A stretch of DNA of 64,000 bases from Streptomyces fradiae (GTDB taxonomy: Bacteria > Actinomycetota > Actinomycetes > Streptomycetales > Streptomycetaceae), in the NCBI RefSeq assembly GCF_041270065.1, contig NZ_CP065958.1, positions 3,162,001 through 3,226,000 on the forward strand, read 5' to 3'. Position 1 is the first letter of the stretch, and each line of letters starts with the position of its first letter. Both the position numbers and the translations under genes were made by a program. Of this stretch, positions 10,149-20,380 are shown in pieces. The notes under the pieces are model-generated. The model saw only the letters and a list, made by a program, of their open reading frames with translations. It was not told the DNA's origin and ran no database searches.

Positions 10149-11294
10149 TCACCGAAGCCGACGCGCACCGTCCCCCGGAACGACCGGGAACACCCGGGGC
10201 TCGGCGAACCCGGCAGCAGCAAACGCCTCCGCGACCGCACCGGCCACCTTCTCGGCCGCCGACTCGTCCACAAGGACCACCGCGGAGCCGCCGAAGCCGC
10301 CCCCCGTCATCCGCGCGCCGAGCGCGCCCGCCCCGACCGCCGCCGCGACCGCGAGGTCGAGTTCCGGGCAGGACACCCGCAGATCGTCGCGGAGCGAGGC
10401 GTGCCCCTCGACGAGCAGCGGGCCGACCGCGCGCGGGTCGCCCGCGTCGAGCAGGGCGATGGTGCGGGCGACGCGCGCGTTGTCGGTGACCACGTGCCGT
10501 ACGTACCGGCGAACCGTTTCATCGGTCAACCGCCCGAGCGCTGCGGGCAGATGCGCGGCATCCACCTCGCGCAGCGTGCGCACGCCGAGCGCCCGCGCAC
10601 CTGCCTCGCACCCGGCGCGCCGCTCCGCGTACGCGCCGTCCCCGAGGGCGTGCTTGACCCGGGTGTCCACGACGAGCAGCCGCAGCCCGTGCGCGGCGAG
10701 GTCGAAGGGCACCTGCCGGTACGACAGGTCACGGGTGTCGAGGTGGAGCGCGTGGCCCTCGGTGGCGCAGGCGGAGGCCATCTGGTCCATCACCCCGCAC
10801 GGCACGCCGACGAAGGCGTTCTCGGCGCGCTGGGCGACCACGGCGAGTTCGGGGCGGCTCAGCCCGAGCCCGTACAGGTCGTTCAGGGCGAGCGCGGTGA
10901 CGACCTCCAGGGCCGCCGAGGAGGACAGACCCGCGCCGGTCGGCACGGTGGACGCAACGTGCACGTCCGCGCCGCCCACCGGGTGCCCGGCCGCCCGCAG
11001 CGCCCACACCACGCCCGCCGGGTAGGCGGCCCAGCCGTCGATCGTGCCCGGCTCAAGGGCGGTCACGTCCAGGCGTACCGGACCGCCCGGCAGGTCGCGG
11101 GAGTGCAGCCGCAGGACCCCGTCGTCGCGCCGGGACACCGCGGCCACGGTGGTGTGCGGCAGGGCCAGCGGGAGCACGAAGCCCTCGTTGAAGTCGGTGT
11201 ACTCACCGATCAGGTTGACCCGCCCGGGCGCGGCCCAGACCCCCTCGGGCCCGGCCCCGTACAGCGCGCCGAACTCCGCCGCAACACCGTTCAT
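10149..11294 (-). CDS. galK: galactokinase
   Basis: 381 aa GHMP-family kinase that phosphorylates alpha-D-galactose at C1 with ATP in the Leloir pathway. Motifs: GRVNLIGEYTDFNEG near the N-terminus (sugar binding), PTGAGLSSSAALE (phosphate-binding loop) and the C-terminal RMTGGGFGGSAV. It is the last gene of the galT-galE-galK operon; only three bases separate its ATG from the galE stop, indicating translational coupling. Confidence 0.97.
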   Translation of the reverse strand: MNGVAAEFGALYGAGPEGVWAAPGRVNLIGEYTDFNEGFVLPLALPHTTVAAVSRRDDGVLRLHSRDLPGGPVRLDVTALEPGTIDGWAAYPAGVVWALRAAGHPVGGADVHVASTVPTGAGLSSSAALEVVTALALNDLYGLGLSRPELAVVAQRAENAFVGVPCGVMDQMASACATEGHALHLDTRDLSYRQVPFDLAAHGLRLLVVDTRVKHALGDGAYAERRAGCEAGARALGVRTLREVDAAHLPAALGRLTDETVRRYVRHVVTDNARVARTIALLDAGDPRAVGPLLVEGHASLRDDLRVSCPELDLAVAAAVGAGALGARMTGGGFGGSAVVLVDESAAEKVAGAVAEAFAAAGFAEPRVFPVVPGDGARRLR

Positions 11295-11297
11295 CCG

Positions 11298-12260
11298 TTA
11301 TCCCTGCTCCTTCTTCTGCGCGAACGCCCACGCGTCCTCGACGATGGCCGCCAGATCCGGGCGGGACGGGGTCCAGCCGAGCCGCTCGCGGGCGGCGTCG
11401 GCGGAGGCGACGAGCACGGCCGGGTCGCCGGCCCGGCGCTCGGCCATGACCTCGGGCACCGGGTGGCCGGTGACCTTGCGGACGGTCTCGACGACCTCGC
11501 GGACGGAGAAGCCGTTGCCGTTGCCGAGGTTGCAGATCAGGTGCTCGCCCGCGGTCATCGCGTCGAGCGCGGCCAGGTGGGCCTCGGCGAGGTCGGCGAC
11601 GTGGATGTAGTCGCGGACGCAGGTGCCGTCCGGGGTCGGGTAGTCGTCGCCGTAGACGTTGATGGCCTCGCGCTTGCCGAGGGCGACCTGGAGGACCAGC
11701 GGGATGAGGTGCGACTCGGGGTCGTGCCGCTCGCCGCACTCCTTGTAGGCGCCGGCCACGTTGAAGTAGCGCAGCGAGACGGCGGCCAGGCCGTGCGCGG
11801 CGCACTCGCCGGTGATCATGTGGTCGACGGCCAGCTTGGTCGCGCCGTACGGGTTGGTGGGCGCGGTCGGCGCGGCCTCGGTGATCGGCACGGTCTCCGG
11901 CTCGCCGTAGGTGGCGGCGGTGGAGGAGAAGACCAGCTTGCGCACGCCGGCCGCGCGCATGGCGGCGATCAGCGCCATGGTGCCGCCGACGTTGTTGTCC
12001 CAGTACTTCTCCGGCTTGGCGACGGACTCGCCGACCTGCGAGAAGGCGGCGAAGTGCAGCACGCCGTCGAAGGACGCGTCGAGCCACTTCGCGGCGTCCT
12101 GGATGCGGCCCTCGATGAACTCCGCACCGGCGGGCACGCCCGCGCGGAAGCCGGTGGACAGGTCGTCGAGGACGGTGACCTCGTGCCCCGCCTCCAACAG
12201 GTGGGCCGCGACCGTGCTGCCCACATAGCCGGCTCCGCCCGTCACCAGGTACTTACTCAA
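11298..12260 (-). CDS. galE: UDP-glucose 4-epimerase
   Basis: 320 aa extended short-chain dehydrogenase interconverting UDP-galactose and UDP-glucose. It has the NAD motif GGAGYVGS, the catalytic YxxxK in [11 protein letters not shown], and [10 protein letters not shown]. The start is an unusual TTG (12258-12260). This is strongly supported by the TTGA overlap with the galT stop, by the GAGGTGG ribosome site, and because the Rossmann strand begins two residues later (LSKYLVTGG). It is the middle gene of the galTEK operon. Confidence 0.97.
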   Translation of the reverse strand: MSKYLVTGGAGYVGSTVAAHLLEAGHEVTVLDDLSTGFRAGVPAGAEFIEGRIQDAAKWLDASFDGVLHFAAFSQVGESVAKPEKYWDNNVGGTMALIAAMRAAGVRKLVFSSTAATYGEPETVPITEAAPTAPTNPYGATKLAVDHMITGECAAHGLAAVSLRYFNVAGAYKECGERHDPESHLIPLVLQVALGKREAINVYGDDYPTPDGTCVRDYIHVADLAEAHLAALDAMTAGEHLICNLGNGNGFSVREVVETVRKVTGHPVPEVMAERRAGDPAVLVASADAARERLGWTPSRPDLAAIVEDAWAFAQKKEQG

Positions 12261-13309
12261 CTGCTTGCCACCTCTCGGAGTCTGTCGGCCGCGGACTCCG
12301 GCGACACGTCGTTCATGAACGCGCCCATGCCGGATTCGGTGCCCGCGAGGTACTTCAGCTTGCCAGAGGCCCGCCGGACGGTGAAAAGCTCCAGGTGCAG
12401 CGCGAACTCCTCGCGGCCCGCGCCGGTGACCGGGGCCTGGTGCCAGGCGGAGATGTACGGGGTCGGGGGCGCGTCCGGGCCGAAGATCCGGTCGAAGCGG
12501 CGGAGCAGCTCCAGGTAGACGGACGGGAACTCGGCGCGGGCCGCCGCGTCGAGCCCGGTGAGGTCGGCGGTCCGCCGGTGCGGCTGCAGATGCACCTCGT
12601 ACGGCCAGCGGGCGGCGTACGGCACATAGGCGGTCCAGTGCTCCCCGGCGAGCACCACCCGCTCGCCCGCCCGCTCCTCGGCGAGCACGTCCTCGAAGAG
12701 GTTGCGGCCGGTGCGGGCGCGGTGCGCGGCGGCGCTGCGGAGCATGGTGGCGGTGCGCGGGGTGGTGAAGGGGAAGGCGTACACCTGCCCGTGCGGGTGG
12801 GCGAGGGTGACGCCGATCTCGGCGCCGCGGTTCTCGAAGCAGTAGACCTGCGCGACGCCGGGGCGGGCGGACAGTTCGGCGGTGCGGTCGGTCCAGGCGG
12901 CGAGCACGAGGGCGGCGCGCTCCTCGTCGAGCTCGGCGAAGGAGGCGTGGTGGTCGGAGGTGAAGCAGACCACCTCGCAGCGCCCGTTGGCGCCGGAGAG
13001 CGACGGGAAGCGGTTCTCGAAGACGGCGACCTGGTAGTCCCCGGCCGGGATCTCGCTGTGCCAGGCCTCGGTGGAGGGGCAGAGCGGGCAGCTGTCGGCG
13101 GGCGGGTGGTAGATGCGGCCCTGCCGGTGGGAGGCGATGGCGACGTGCTCGCCGAGCAGCGGGTCGAGGCGGATCTCGGAGGCGGAGACGACGGGGTCGA
13201 GGGGGCGCGGGTCGACGGCGTCGCGCGCTCCGCCCTCGCGGGCGGCGTCCTCGACGTCGTAGTAGATGAGCTCGCGCCCGTCGGCGAGACGGGTGACGGT
13301 CTTCTTCAC
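12257..13309 (-). CDS. galT: galactose-1-phosphate uridylyltransferase
   Basis: 350 aa enzyme transferring UMP from UDP-glucose to galactose-1-phosphate. It has a zinc-type pair CPLCP, the active-site [11 protein letters not shown] with the nucleophilic His, and the C-terminal FALHLELF region. The GTG at 13307-13309 ([11 protein letters not shown]) is chosen by family length; ORF extension upstream runs into an AT-richer promoter region. It is the first gene of galTEK. The region up to 13453 holds a perfect palindrome and short direct repeats, likely terminator and operator elements. Confidence 0.95.
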   Translation of the reverse strand: MKKTVTRLADGRELIYYDVEDAAREGGARDAVDPRPLDPVVSASEIRLDPLLGEHVAIASHRQGRIYHPPADSCPLCPSTEAWHSEIPAGDYQVAVFENRFPSLSGANGRCEVVCFTSDHHASFAELDEERAALVLAAWTDRTAELSARPGVAQVYCFENRGAEIGVTLAHPHGQVYAFPFTTPRTATMLRSAAAHRARTGRNLFEDVLAEERAGERVVLAGEHWTAYVPYAARWPYEVHLQPHRRTADLTGLDAAARAEFPSVYLELLRRFDRIFGPDAPPTPYISAWHQAPVTGAGREEFALHLELFTVRRASGKLKYLAGTESGMGAFMNDVSPESAADRLREVASS

Positions 13310-13390
13310 GGCGGGCGGCTCCCTCAGCCATCCAACAAACAGAACCACCCATAAAAAAGCACAATCAAACATCGACGCGCAACACTCAAC

Positions 13391-13411
13391 CCGATCCGTG
13401 CCACGGATCGG
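13391..13411. promoter_or_regulatory. perfect palindrome upstream of galTEK
   Basis: CCGATCCGTG and CACGGATCGG flank a single central C. It lies after the stop of the response-regulator-like gene and about 80 bases before galT, so it could be that gene's terminator, a gal operator, or both. No T-run follows on the minus strand, which favours an operator. Direct repeats of GGGTTGA/GGGTTA follow at about 13423-13450. Confidence 0.5.
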
Positions 13412-13453
13412 TAGCAACGAAGGGTTGAATCAGGGTTGAAGGAGGGTTACGGG

Positions 13454-14140
13454 TCAGGCCCGCGGCGCCGGCACGCGCACCGGCACCCGGTCCAGCAGCC
13501 CCGTCCGCGCCGCGAGCGCCGCCGCCTCGAGACGTGAGCCCACGCCCAGCTTCATGAGCACCCGCTGCACATGGGTGCGCGCCGTGCTCGGGGCGATCGC
13601 CATGCCCGCCGCGATCACCCGGGTGTCCTCGCCCTCGGCCACCCGGACCAGGACCTCCGCCTCGCGCGGGGTCAGCAGCCGCAGCAGCCGCTGCCCCTCG
13701 TCGTCGGGCTGCGCGGCCGGGTTCAGGAGCTCGGCGAAGGCCGCCTGGATCAGCTGCGGCGCCACCGCGGCCTCGCCCGCGCGCGCCTTCACCAGGGCGC
13801 GCTCGACGCCCTCGATCCGCTCGTCGTGGCGGACGTAACCGGACGCGCCGGCCGCGAACGCGGCGGCGATCCCGCGCGGCGACGGCACCGGACCGAGCAC
13901 CACCACCGCGATCTGCGGCCGCTCGCGCTTGATCCGCACGACCGGGTCGAAGGTGCCCGGTTCGGCGGGCGCCGCCGTGCCGATCAGGCAGACCTCGGGT
14001 GCGCGGCTCACCACCAGCTCCGCGGCCCCGGCCACGGGCGCCGCCGCGGCGAGCACCCGGTGCCCGCGCAGCTTCAGCGCCGAGGCCAGTGCCTCCGCGT
14101 GCAGTCGGTGGTCGTCGACCACCATGAGCCGTACGCCCAT
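13454..14140 (-). CDS. atypical LuxR-type response regulator without phosphoacceptor
   Basis: About 228 aa. The receiver-like N-terminus keeps the acidic pair (VVDDH), but the phosphoacceptor strand reads VCLIGTAAP, with Gly where Asp is expected. The conserved Lys position reads SGYVRHDE, with no Lys. The C-terminal LuxR HTH is intact (LTPREAEVLVRVAEGEDTRV, STARTHVQRVLMKLGV). It is therefore likely phosphorylation-independent. ATG 14140 is chosen over 14155 because GGGGGA lies seven bases before it. No kinase is adjacent. It lies immediately upstream of galTEK, in the same direction. Confidence 0.85.
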   Translation of the reverse strand: MGVRLMVVDDHRLHAEALASALKLRGHRVLAAAAPVAGAAELVVSRAPEVCLIGTAAPAEPGTFDPVVRIKRERPQIAVVVLGPVPSPRGIAAAFAAGASGYVRHDERIEGVERALVKARAGEAAVAPQLIQAAFAELLNPAAQPDDEGQRLLRLLTPREAEVLVRVAEGEDTRVIAAGMAIAPSTARTHVQRVLMKLGVGSRLEAAALAARTGLLDRVPVRVPAPRA

Positions 14141-14230
14141 CGTTCGTTCCCCCATCCCCGGACCGGCCTTCCCCTGGCCGCCCTGCCCGGCAAGCTACAC
14201 ACTCCCCCGCCCCGCTTTGCCCCAATCGCA

Positions 14231-14264
14231 CGAGGGGCCCCTCCGAAATCGGAGGGGCCCCTCG
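14231..14264. terminator. terminator after PQQ-repeat protein gene
   Basis: A perfect 16-bp stem, CGAGGGGCCCCTCCGA against TCGGAGGGGCCCCTCG, with a two-base loop. It lies 16 bases beyond the stop at 14281 on the minus strand. Confidence 0.8.
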
Positions 14265-14280
14265 ACGGACGTCAGCGGTC

Positions 14281-16068
14281 TCAGCCGGTCGTGGTGAAGG
14301 CCACGGCCAGGTACCGCTTGAGCGTGGAACTGCGGGTCGACGTCTTGCTCACCCTCGGCTCCGCGATGAACAGTCGGCCGTCCGCGTACCGGAACTCGGC
14401 GTTGGTCGCGGTGAAGCTGGTCTCGACCTCCCGGGTGGACTTGACCGACGGGTTCTCCATCAGCAGCGTCGACTTCATCGTGCCGCCGTCGATGGAGACG
14501 ACCTGCCCGCCCTTGTCGTAGGGCGGCCACTTGTACGCGATGAGGTTGCCGCCGTCCATACGCAGCGGGATGAGGTTGTAGCGGTCGCCCGCGTCGGCCT
14601 TCTCCGGCACGAGCTTGCCCGTGGCGAGGTCGAAGCCGACGATCTCGTTGGTCTCGTCGCCGTACTCACCCGTGCTGCCCTCATGCTCCTCGGTCGGCAC
14701 GTAGAGCCGGCCGTTGCCGACGAGGACGTGCGTGCAGGACTCGACCTCCTGGGAGCAGCGGGGCTCGTAGCGCTCCGGGTCCGCGGCGATCTTCGCCTTC
14801 AGTTTCCCGGTCTTCTCATCGATGGAGAAGAAGTCCGTGACGCCGCTGCCGTCGCCGGAGGAGCCGCCGACCTCGGCCGCGACCACCAGAGGCTTGGTGG
14901 AGACGACGTTCGCACCGTCCACGCCCGGAGGCATCTTGTACTGCGAGATCGGCGCGCCGGTGAGCGGGTTGAGGTTCTGGATGGTGATCGTCGGCTCGTC
15001 GACCGATCCGCACCTGCGGACCGCGACGAGGCCTCCTTCGCCACCGCCGTAGCCCACGTCCTCGCAGTCCCCGGCGCTGGTCTGCGGCTTCCAGCGGGGG
15101 TTGCCGTTGGCCAGGTCGAACGCGGCGCCACCGTCGAGACCGCCGGCCGCGACGGTCTGGCCGTGCAGGGTGACCTCCGCGAAGCCCGCCTTCTTGTCGC
15201 CGACGGCGCCGCCGCTGATCGAGCTCTGCCACACCAGCTTGCCAGTGGTCAGGTCGACCAGGCCGACCTCGGTGCACGGCTGGTAGTAGCGCGGCGCCGT
15301 GCGCTTGGTGGCCTCGAAGAGGATCGGCAGCTTGTAGTCGGCCGTCATGTGGCGCGAGGTGCCGCAGACCTGGCCGGTCAGGGGCAGGGTCCACAGGACC
15401 GTGCCCTTGTCCAGGTCGTAGCCGACGATCGAGTTGACGCCCGGCTTCACGTACGCCTTGTCGGTGATCCAGGAGCCCGGGACATCGGTGAGGTCCGACA
15501 CCGGGGGCTCCTCGAACTGGAAGGCGAGCTTGGACTTGGTGTTCGCCGGCACCTTCTCCTTGCCGCCCCCGCCGATGCCGCCCGCAGCGCCGTCCTTGCC
15601 GCCGTCCTGACCGGCGCTGGTCCCGCCCGAACCGCCCTTGGCGGTGTCGTCCCCGTCACCGCCGGAGTTCGCGTACCAGATGCCGCCGCCGACGATCAGC
15701 GCCACGGCGACGACCGCCGCGATGACGATCTGCATCTGCGCGGACAGCTTCTTGCCGCCGCCGGGGGCCGGCGGAGGCGTCTGCTGCGGGTACATCGGCT
15801 GCGTCGGGTAGCCGTACGGCTGCTGGGGCTGGCCCTGCGGCGGCTGCGGCTGCTGCGGGTAGCCGTACTGCTGTGGCGGCTGGCCGTACGGGGGCTGCAC
15901 GGGCGGCTGCGGCTGCGGCTGCTCTTGCGGGTAGCCGTACGGCGGCTGCGCCGGGGGCGGCGGGGGCGTGGGCGCCCCGAAGCCTCCGTGGGGAGGCTCC
16001 TGCGGCGCGCCGAACCCGCCCGGGGGCGGCCCCGGCGGCTGGTTCGGCGGAGGGGGCGGCTGGGTCAT
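14281..16068 (-). CDS. membrane-anchored PQQ-repeat beta-propeller protein (copy 1)
   Basis: 595 aa. Residues 1-100 are a cytoplasmic tail very rich in Pro, Gln, Gly and Tyr (YGYPQQ-type repeats). One membrane helix follows at about 113-132. The exported remainder is a beta-propeller with PQQ/quinoprotein-like blades (DLATGKLVPEK, DLTTGKLVW, SIDEKTGKLKA). Catalytic residues are not evident, so binding or sensing at the cell surface is more likely than an enzyme role. MTQ at 16068 is chosen over a GTG four codons upstream because GAGG spacing fits and the neighbouring paralog starts the same way. It is a tandem duplicate of the gene at 16184-18001. Confidence 0.8.
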   Translation of the reverse strand: MTQPPPPPNQPPGPPPGGFGAPQEPPHGGFGAPTPPPPPAQPPYGYPQEQPQPQPPVQPPYGQPPQQYGYPQQPQPPQGQPQQPYGYPTQPMYPQQTPPPAPGGGKKLSAQMQIVIAAVVAVALIVGGGIWYANSGGDGDDTAKGGSGGTSAGQDGGKDGAAGGIGGGGKEKVPANTKSKLAFQFEEPPVSDLTDVPGSWITDKAYVKPGVNSIVGYDLDKGTVLWTLPLTGQVCGTSRHMTADYKLPILFEATKRTAPRYYQPCTEVGLVDLTTGKLVWQSSISGGAVGDKKAGFAEVTLHGQTVAAGGLDGGAAFDLANGNPRWKPQTSAGDCEDVGYGGGEGGLVAVRRCGSVDEPTITIQNLNPLTGAPISQYKMPPGVDGANVVSTKPLVVAAEVGGSSGDGSGVTDFFSIDEKTGKLKAKIAADPERYEPRCSQEVESCTHVLVGNGRLYVPTEEHEGSTGEYGDETNEIVGFDLATGKLVPEKADAGDRYNLIPLRMDGGNLIAYKWPPYDKGGQVVSIDGGTMKSTLLMENPSVKSTREVETSFTATNAEFRYADGRLFIAEPRVSKTSTRSSTLKRYLAVAFTTTG

Positions 16069-16140
16069 GGCTGAGGACACCTCGGTCGGATCGGGAAGCG
16101 GACGGCGAAACGGACGGCGGATCAGGCGGAACGGAACGGG

Positions 16141-16179
16141 CGGGGGTCCGCCCGGCGGCCGGCGCCGGACAGACCCCCG
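16141..16179 (-). terminator. possible terminator between the two PQQ-repeat genes
   Basis: CGGGGGTC (16141-16148) pairs with GACCCCCG (16172-16179) across a GC-rich loop. It lies just after the stop of the upstream paralog. This suggests each copy is transcribed separately. Confidence 0.5.
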
Positions 16180-16183
16180 GGCG

Positions 16184-18001
16184 TCACTTGGCGTACGCCA
16201 TCATCGTCTTGGTCTCCTTCTCCTCCTTGTCGTTGGAGGCGGAGACCCGGCCGGACGCGATCACGAACGTGCCGTTGGAGTACGCGTACTTGGCGCTGTA
16301 GAAGGAGGTCTCCATCGAGGAGACCTCGGCCTGGCCCTGGATCAGCACCTTCGGCGCGCCACCGGTCGGCGCGAGCGTCGCGACCGCGCTGCCCGTGTCG
16401 TACCGCGGCTCGATGTAGAGCAGGACGTCCGAGCCCTCCATGCGCAGCGGGCTCATCTGCTGCTCACCGGGCGCCTTGGAACGCCACTTCGCCTTGCCGG
16501 TGTTCAGGTCGAAGGCGATGACCTCGTTGGGCGTGCCGTACGCGGTCTCGGTCGCCATGTAGAAGGTGTTCGCGTCGGCGGCGACACCGGTGCAGCCCTG
16601 GAGGTTCTTGCCGAAGATGACGAAGCTGCCGCCGCACTTCGGGGCGAACTTGTCGGTGCCGCCCTGGATCTGCGAGCGCTCCTTGCCGTCCGCGGTGAGC
16701 GAGAAGATCGCCCACTTCTTCTGCTCGCGCTGGGTGGCGGAGACGACCAGCGGGTCCACCGAGTAGACCTTGTCGACCTCCCAGGTCGCCTGCAGCTTGA
16801 AGGTCCACTTGGTCTTGCCCGTGGTGGGGTCGACCTCGCTGATCTGGTGCTGCTCCTTGTTCACGTCGCCCGAGGGGCACTGCGAGGCGGCGATCAGCTT
16901 GCTGCCGCCCGCGAACGCGTACGGCTTGCAGCCGCTGGTGGGGCCGGTGAAGAGCTGCTTGCCGTCGGCGAGGGAGAAGCCGTAGGCGGAGCTGGAGCCG
17001 GAGGCCGTCACCGTGTTGCCGCTGATGGCGAGGGTGTTGTCGGAGAAGGCGAAGAGGCCGGTCGGCTTGGGGATGGACTTCTTCCAGCCCGCCTTGCCGG
17101 TGTTGAGGTCGACCTGCTGCATCTCCAGGCACTTGGCGCGGTCGCCGGCGGAGTCCTTGTAGCCGAAGACCATGATGCCGTCGGCGGACGGCTGCGGCGG
17201 CGCGGCGCACAGCTCGTTGGGCACGTCGATGTGCCACTTGCTGGAGCCGTCGGCCAGGCTGTAGCCGTCGATGCCCTTGTACATCGCCTTGACGACGGTG
17301 TCGCCGACGATCCACGGGCCGTAGACGTCGGAGCCGTTGCGCGGCAGGTCGACGTTGTTCTTGAGCAGCCAGCTGATCTTGGCCTCGCCGTCCTTGCGGC
17401 CGGCGTTGAGGTCCTCGGGACCGCCGTTCTCGCCGTCGCCGCTGCCGTCGCCCTTGTCGACGGACTCGGTCGGCTTCGGCCCGGTGGTCGCGGACTGGGT
17501 CGGCTCGGCGACCGGGTCCTTCTCGTCGTCGCCGCCGATGGCGAACCAGGCGCCGAGGCCGATGACGAGCGCCGCGGCGACGGAGGCCGCCACGATGATG
17601 CCGGGCTTGCCCTTGAAGGGGTTCTTGCCGCCGCCACCGCCGGGCGCCGGGGGCATCGGGGCCGTCGGGTAGGCCCCGTACGGGCCGGGCTGCGGCTGGC
17701 CGTAGGGGCCGGGCTGCTGCGCGTACGGACCGGGCTGTTGCGGGTACCCGTACGGACCGGGCTGGCCCGGCTGCTGCGGCGCCTCCTGCGGGTAGCCGTA
17801 CGGGCCCTGCTGAGGTGCCTGCTGCGGGTACCCGTACGGGCCGGGCTGCGCTGCGGGCTGGGCCGGAGCGGTGGGCGGGGCGGTCGGCGGAGCCTGCGGC
17901 GGGACCGGCGGTGCCTGCGGAGGCATCGGCGGGACCGGCGGGACGTTCGGGTCCGGAGCGCCGAAGCCCCCCGGCGGCTGGTTGCTGGGCGGCTGGGTCA
18001 T
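16184..18001 (-). CDS. membrane-anchored PQQ-repeat beta-propeller protein (copy 2)
   Basis: 605 aa, with the same architecture as its neighbour. The N-terminal tail of about 130 residues has repeated GPYGYPQQ units. One membrane helix lies at about 143-158. A long exported PQQ-like beta-propeller follows (DLNTGKAKW, DLNTGKAGWKK, DPTTGKTKWTF). The cysteines in the propeller (ECLEM-type, GCTGV, CGGSF) may form disulfides. The ATG at 18001 has AGGGGGAAG upstream. The first 16 residues resemble those of copy 1 but the propellers have diverged, so the duplication is old. Function unknown. Confidence 0.8.
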   Translation of the reverse strand: MTQPPSNQPPGGFGAPDPNVPPVPPMPPQAPPVPPQAPPTAPPTAPAQPAAQPGPYGYPQQAPQQGPYGYPQEAPQQPGQPGPYGYPQQPGPYAQQPGPYGQPQPGPYGAYPTAPMPPAPGGGGGKNPFKGKPGIIVAASVAAALVIGLGAWFAIGGDDEKDPVAEPTQSATTGPKPTESVDKGDGSGDGENGGPEDLNAGRKDGEAKISWLLKNNVDLPRNGSDVYGPWIVGDTVVKAMYKGIDGYSLADGSSKWHIDVPNELCAAPPQPSADGIMVFGYKDSAGDRAKCLEMQQVDLNTGKAGWKKSIPKPTGLFAFSDNTLAISGNTVTASGSSSAYGFSLADGKQLFTGPTSGCKPYAFAGGSKLIAASQCPSGDVNKEQHQISEVDPTTGKTKWTFKLQATWEVDKVYSVDPLVVSATQREQKKWAIFSLTADGKERSQIQGGTDKFAPKCGGSFVIFGKNLQGCTGVAADANTFYMATETAYGTPNEVIAFDLNTGKAKWRSKAPGEQQMSPLRMEGSDVLLYIEPRYDTGSAVATLAPTGGAPKVLIQGQAEVSSMETSFYSAKYAYSNGTFVIASGRVSASNDKEEKETKTMMAYAK

Positions 18002-18064
18002 CAGCGCTTCCCCCTTGATGTGAGCGGGTTTTCTTTCTACCACTCACCGGATGGCGCAAAAGCG

Positions 18065-18099
18065 ACCGGTCCGTCCCTTGTTCCCAAGGGAGGACCGGT
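18065..18099 (-). terminator. terminator after the ABC-F gene
   Basis: ACCGGTCC (18065-18072) and GGACCGGT (18092-18099) form the outer stem. CCCTTG/CAAGGG form the inner stem with a short loop. It is positioned just past the ABC-F stop on the minus strand. Confidence 0.65.
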
Positions 18100-18135
18100 C
18101 CGTGATGCCAGCGTTACGCGTCCTCTACGACATCT

Positions 18136-19941
<1,806 letters not shown>

Positions 19942-20146
19942 TTCACTCCTGTACGGGGGGTTCGGTCGACGTCCAGGGTAGACGGGTGGGGCGGGTGGGA
20001 TAGCGTGCGGTGATTCGTTCGCGAGTGCGACCGCGTGCGAAGACGGGGACGGCGTGCGGGATCCCGTACGGGACGCGTACGGGATGACGTGCGCGAGGGC
20101 GTACGGGACGGCGTACGGAACGGGGGCGGAATGACGGGTGGGTCAC

Positions 20147-20363
20147 CCCTCCGTTGTGGGCATACGTTCCGCAGGGGCGGAACGGGTGGGCACAACGGAC
20201 GGCGCCCCCTTGCCGGGCCTAGGCTTCCGCGCCTGTACGTTCAGCACAAGGGCGCCGCGCTCGTGGTGCGGGTCCAGGCGCAGGTGCGGAACGCGCCCGC
20301 ATGGGCGCCGTCCCGTGTGCCCACCCGTCCCGCCCTGCGGGACGAATGCCCACACGGGAGGGG
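20147..20363. repeat. 217-bp element with structured terminal inverted repeats
   Basis: The arms at 20147-20208 and 20303-20363 are near-identical reverse complements (about 60 bp). Each arm is itself a hairpin: CCGTTGTG/CACAACGG with inner CGTTCCGC/GCGGAACG in arm 1, and CCCGTGTG/CACACGGG with inner CGTCCCGC/GCGGGACG in arm 2. Differences between arms are compensatory, so pairing is kept. About 94 bases lie between them. No transposase is encoded. This looks like a MITE- or REPIN-like repeated element. The remainder of the gene-free stretch 19942-20380 has degenerate copies of GCGTACGGGA at about 20052-20125. Confidence 0.7.
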
Positions 20364-20380
20364 GCGAAGGCGGCGCGGTC

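Noticed and set aside
9282..12518. 1078-codon plus-strand open frame opposite the response regulator and gal genes
   Set aside because: Composition is that of antisense codon-bias shadow, and galK, galE and part of galT on the minus strand have all family motifs.
20138..20380. Longer N-terminus (81 extra codons) for the protein at 20381-21175
   Set aside because: That stretch is translation of the inverted-repeat element and has no signal peptide or protein-like composition.
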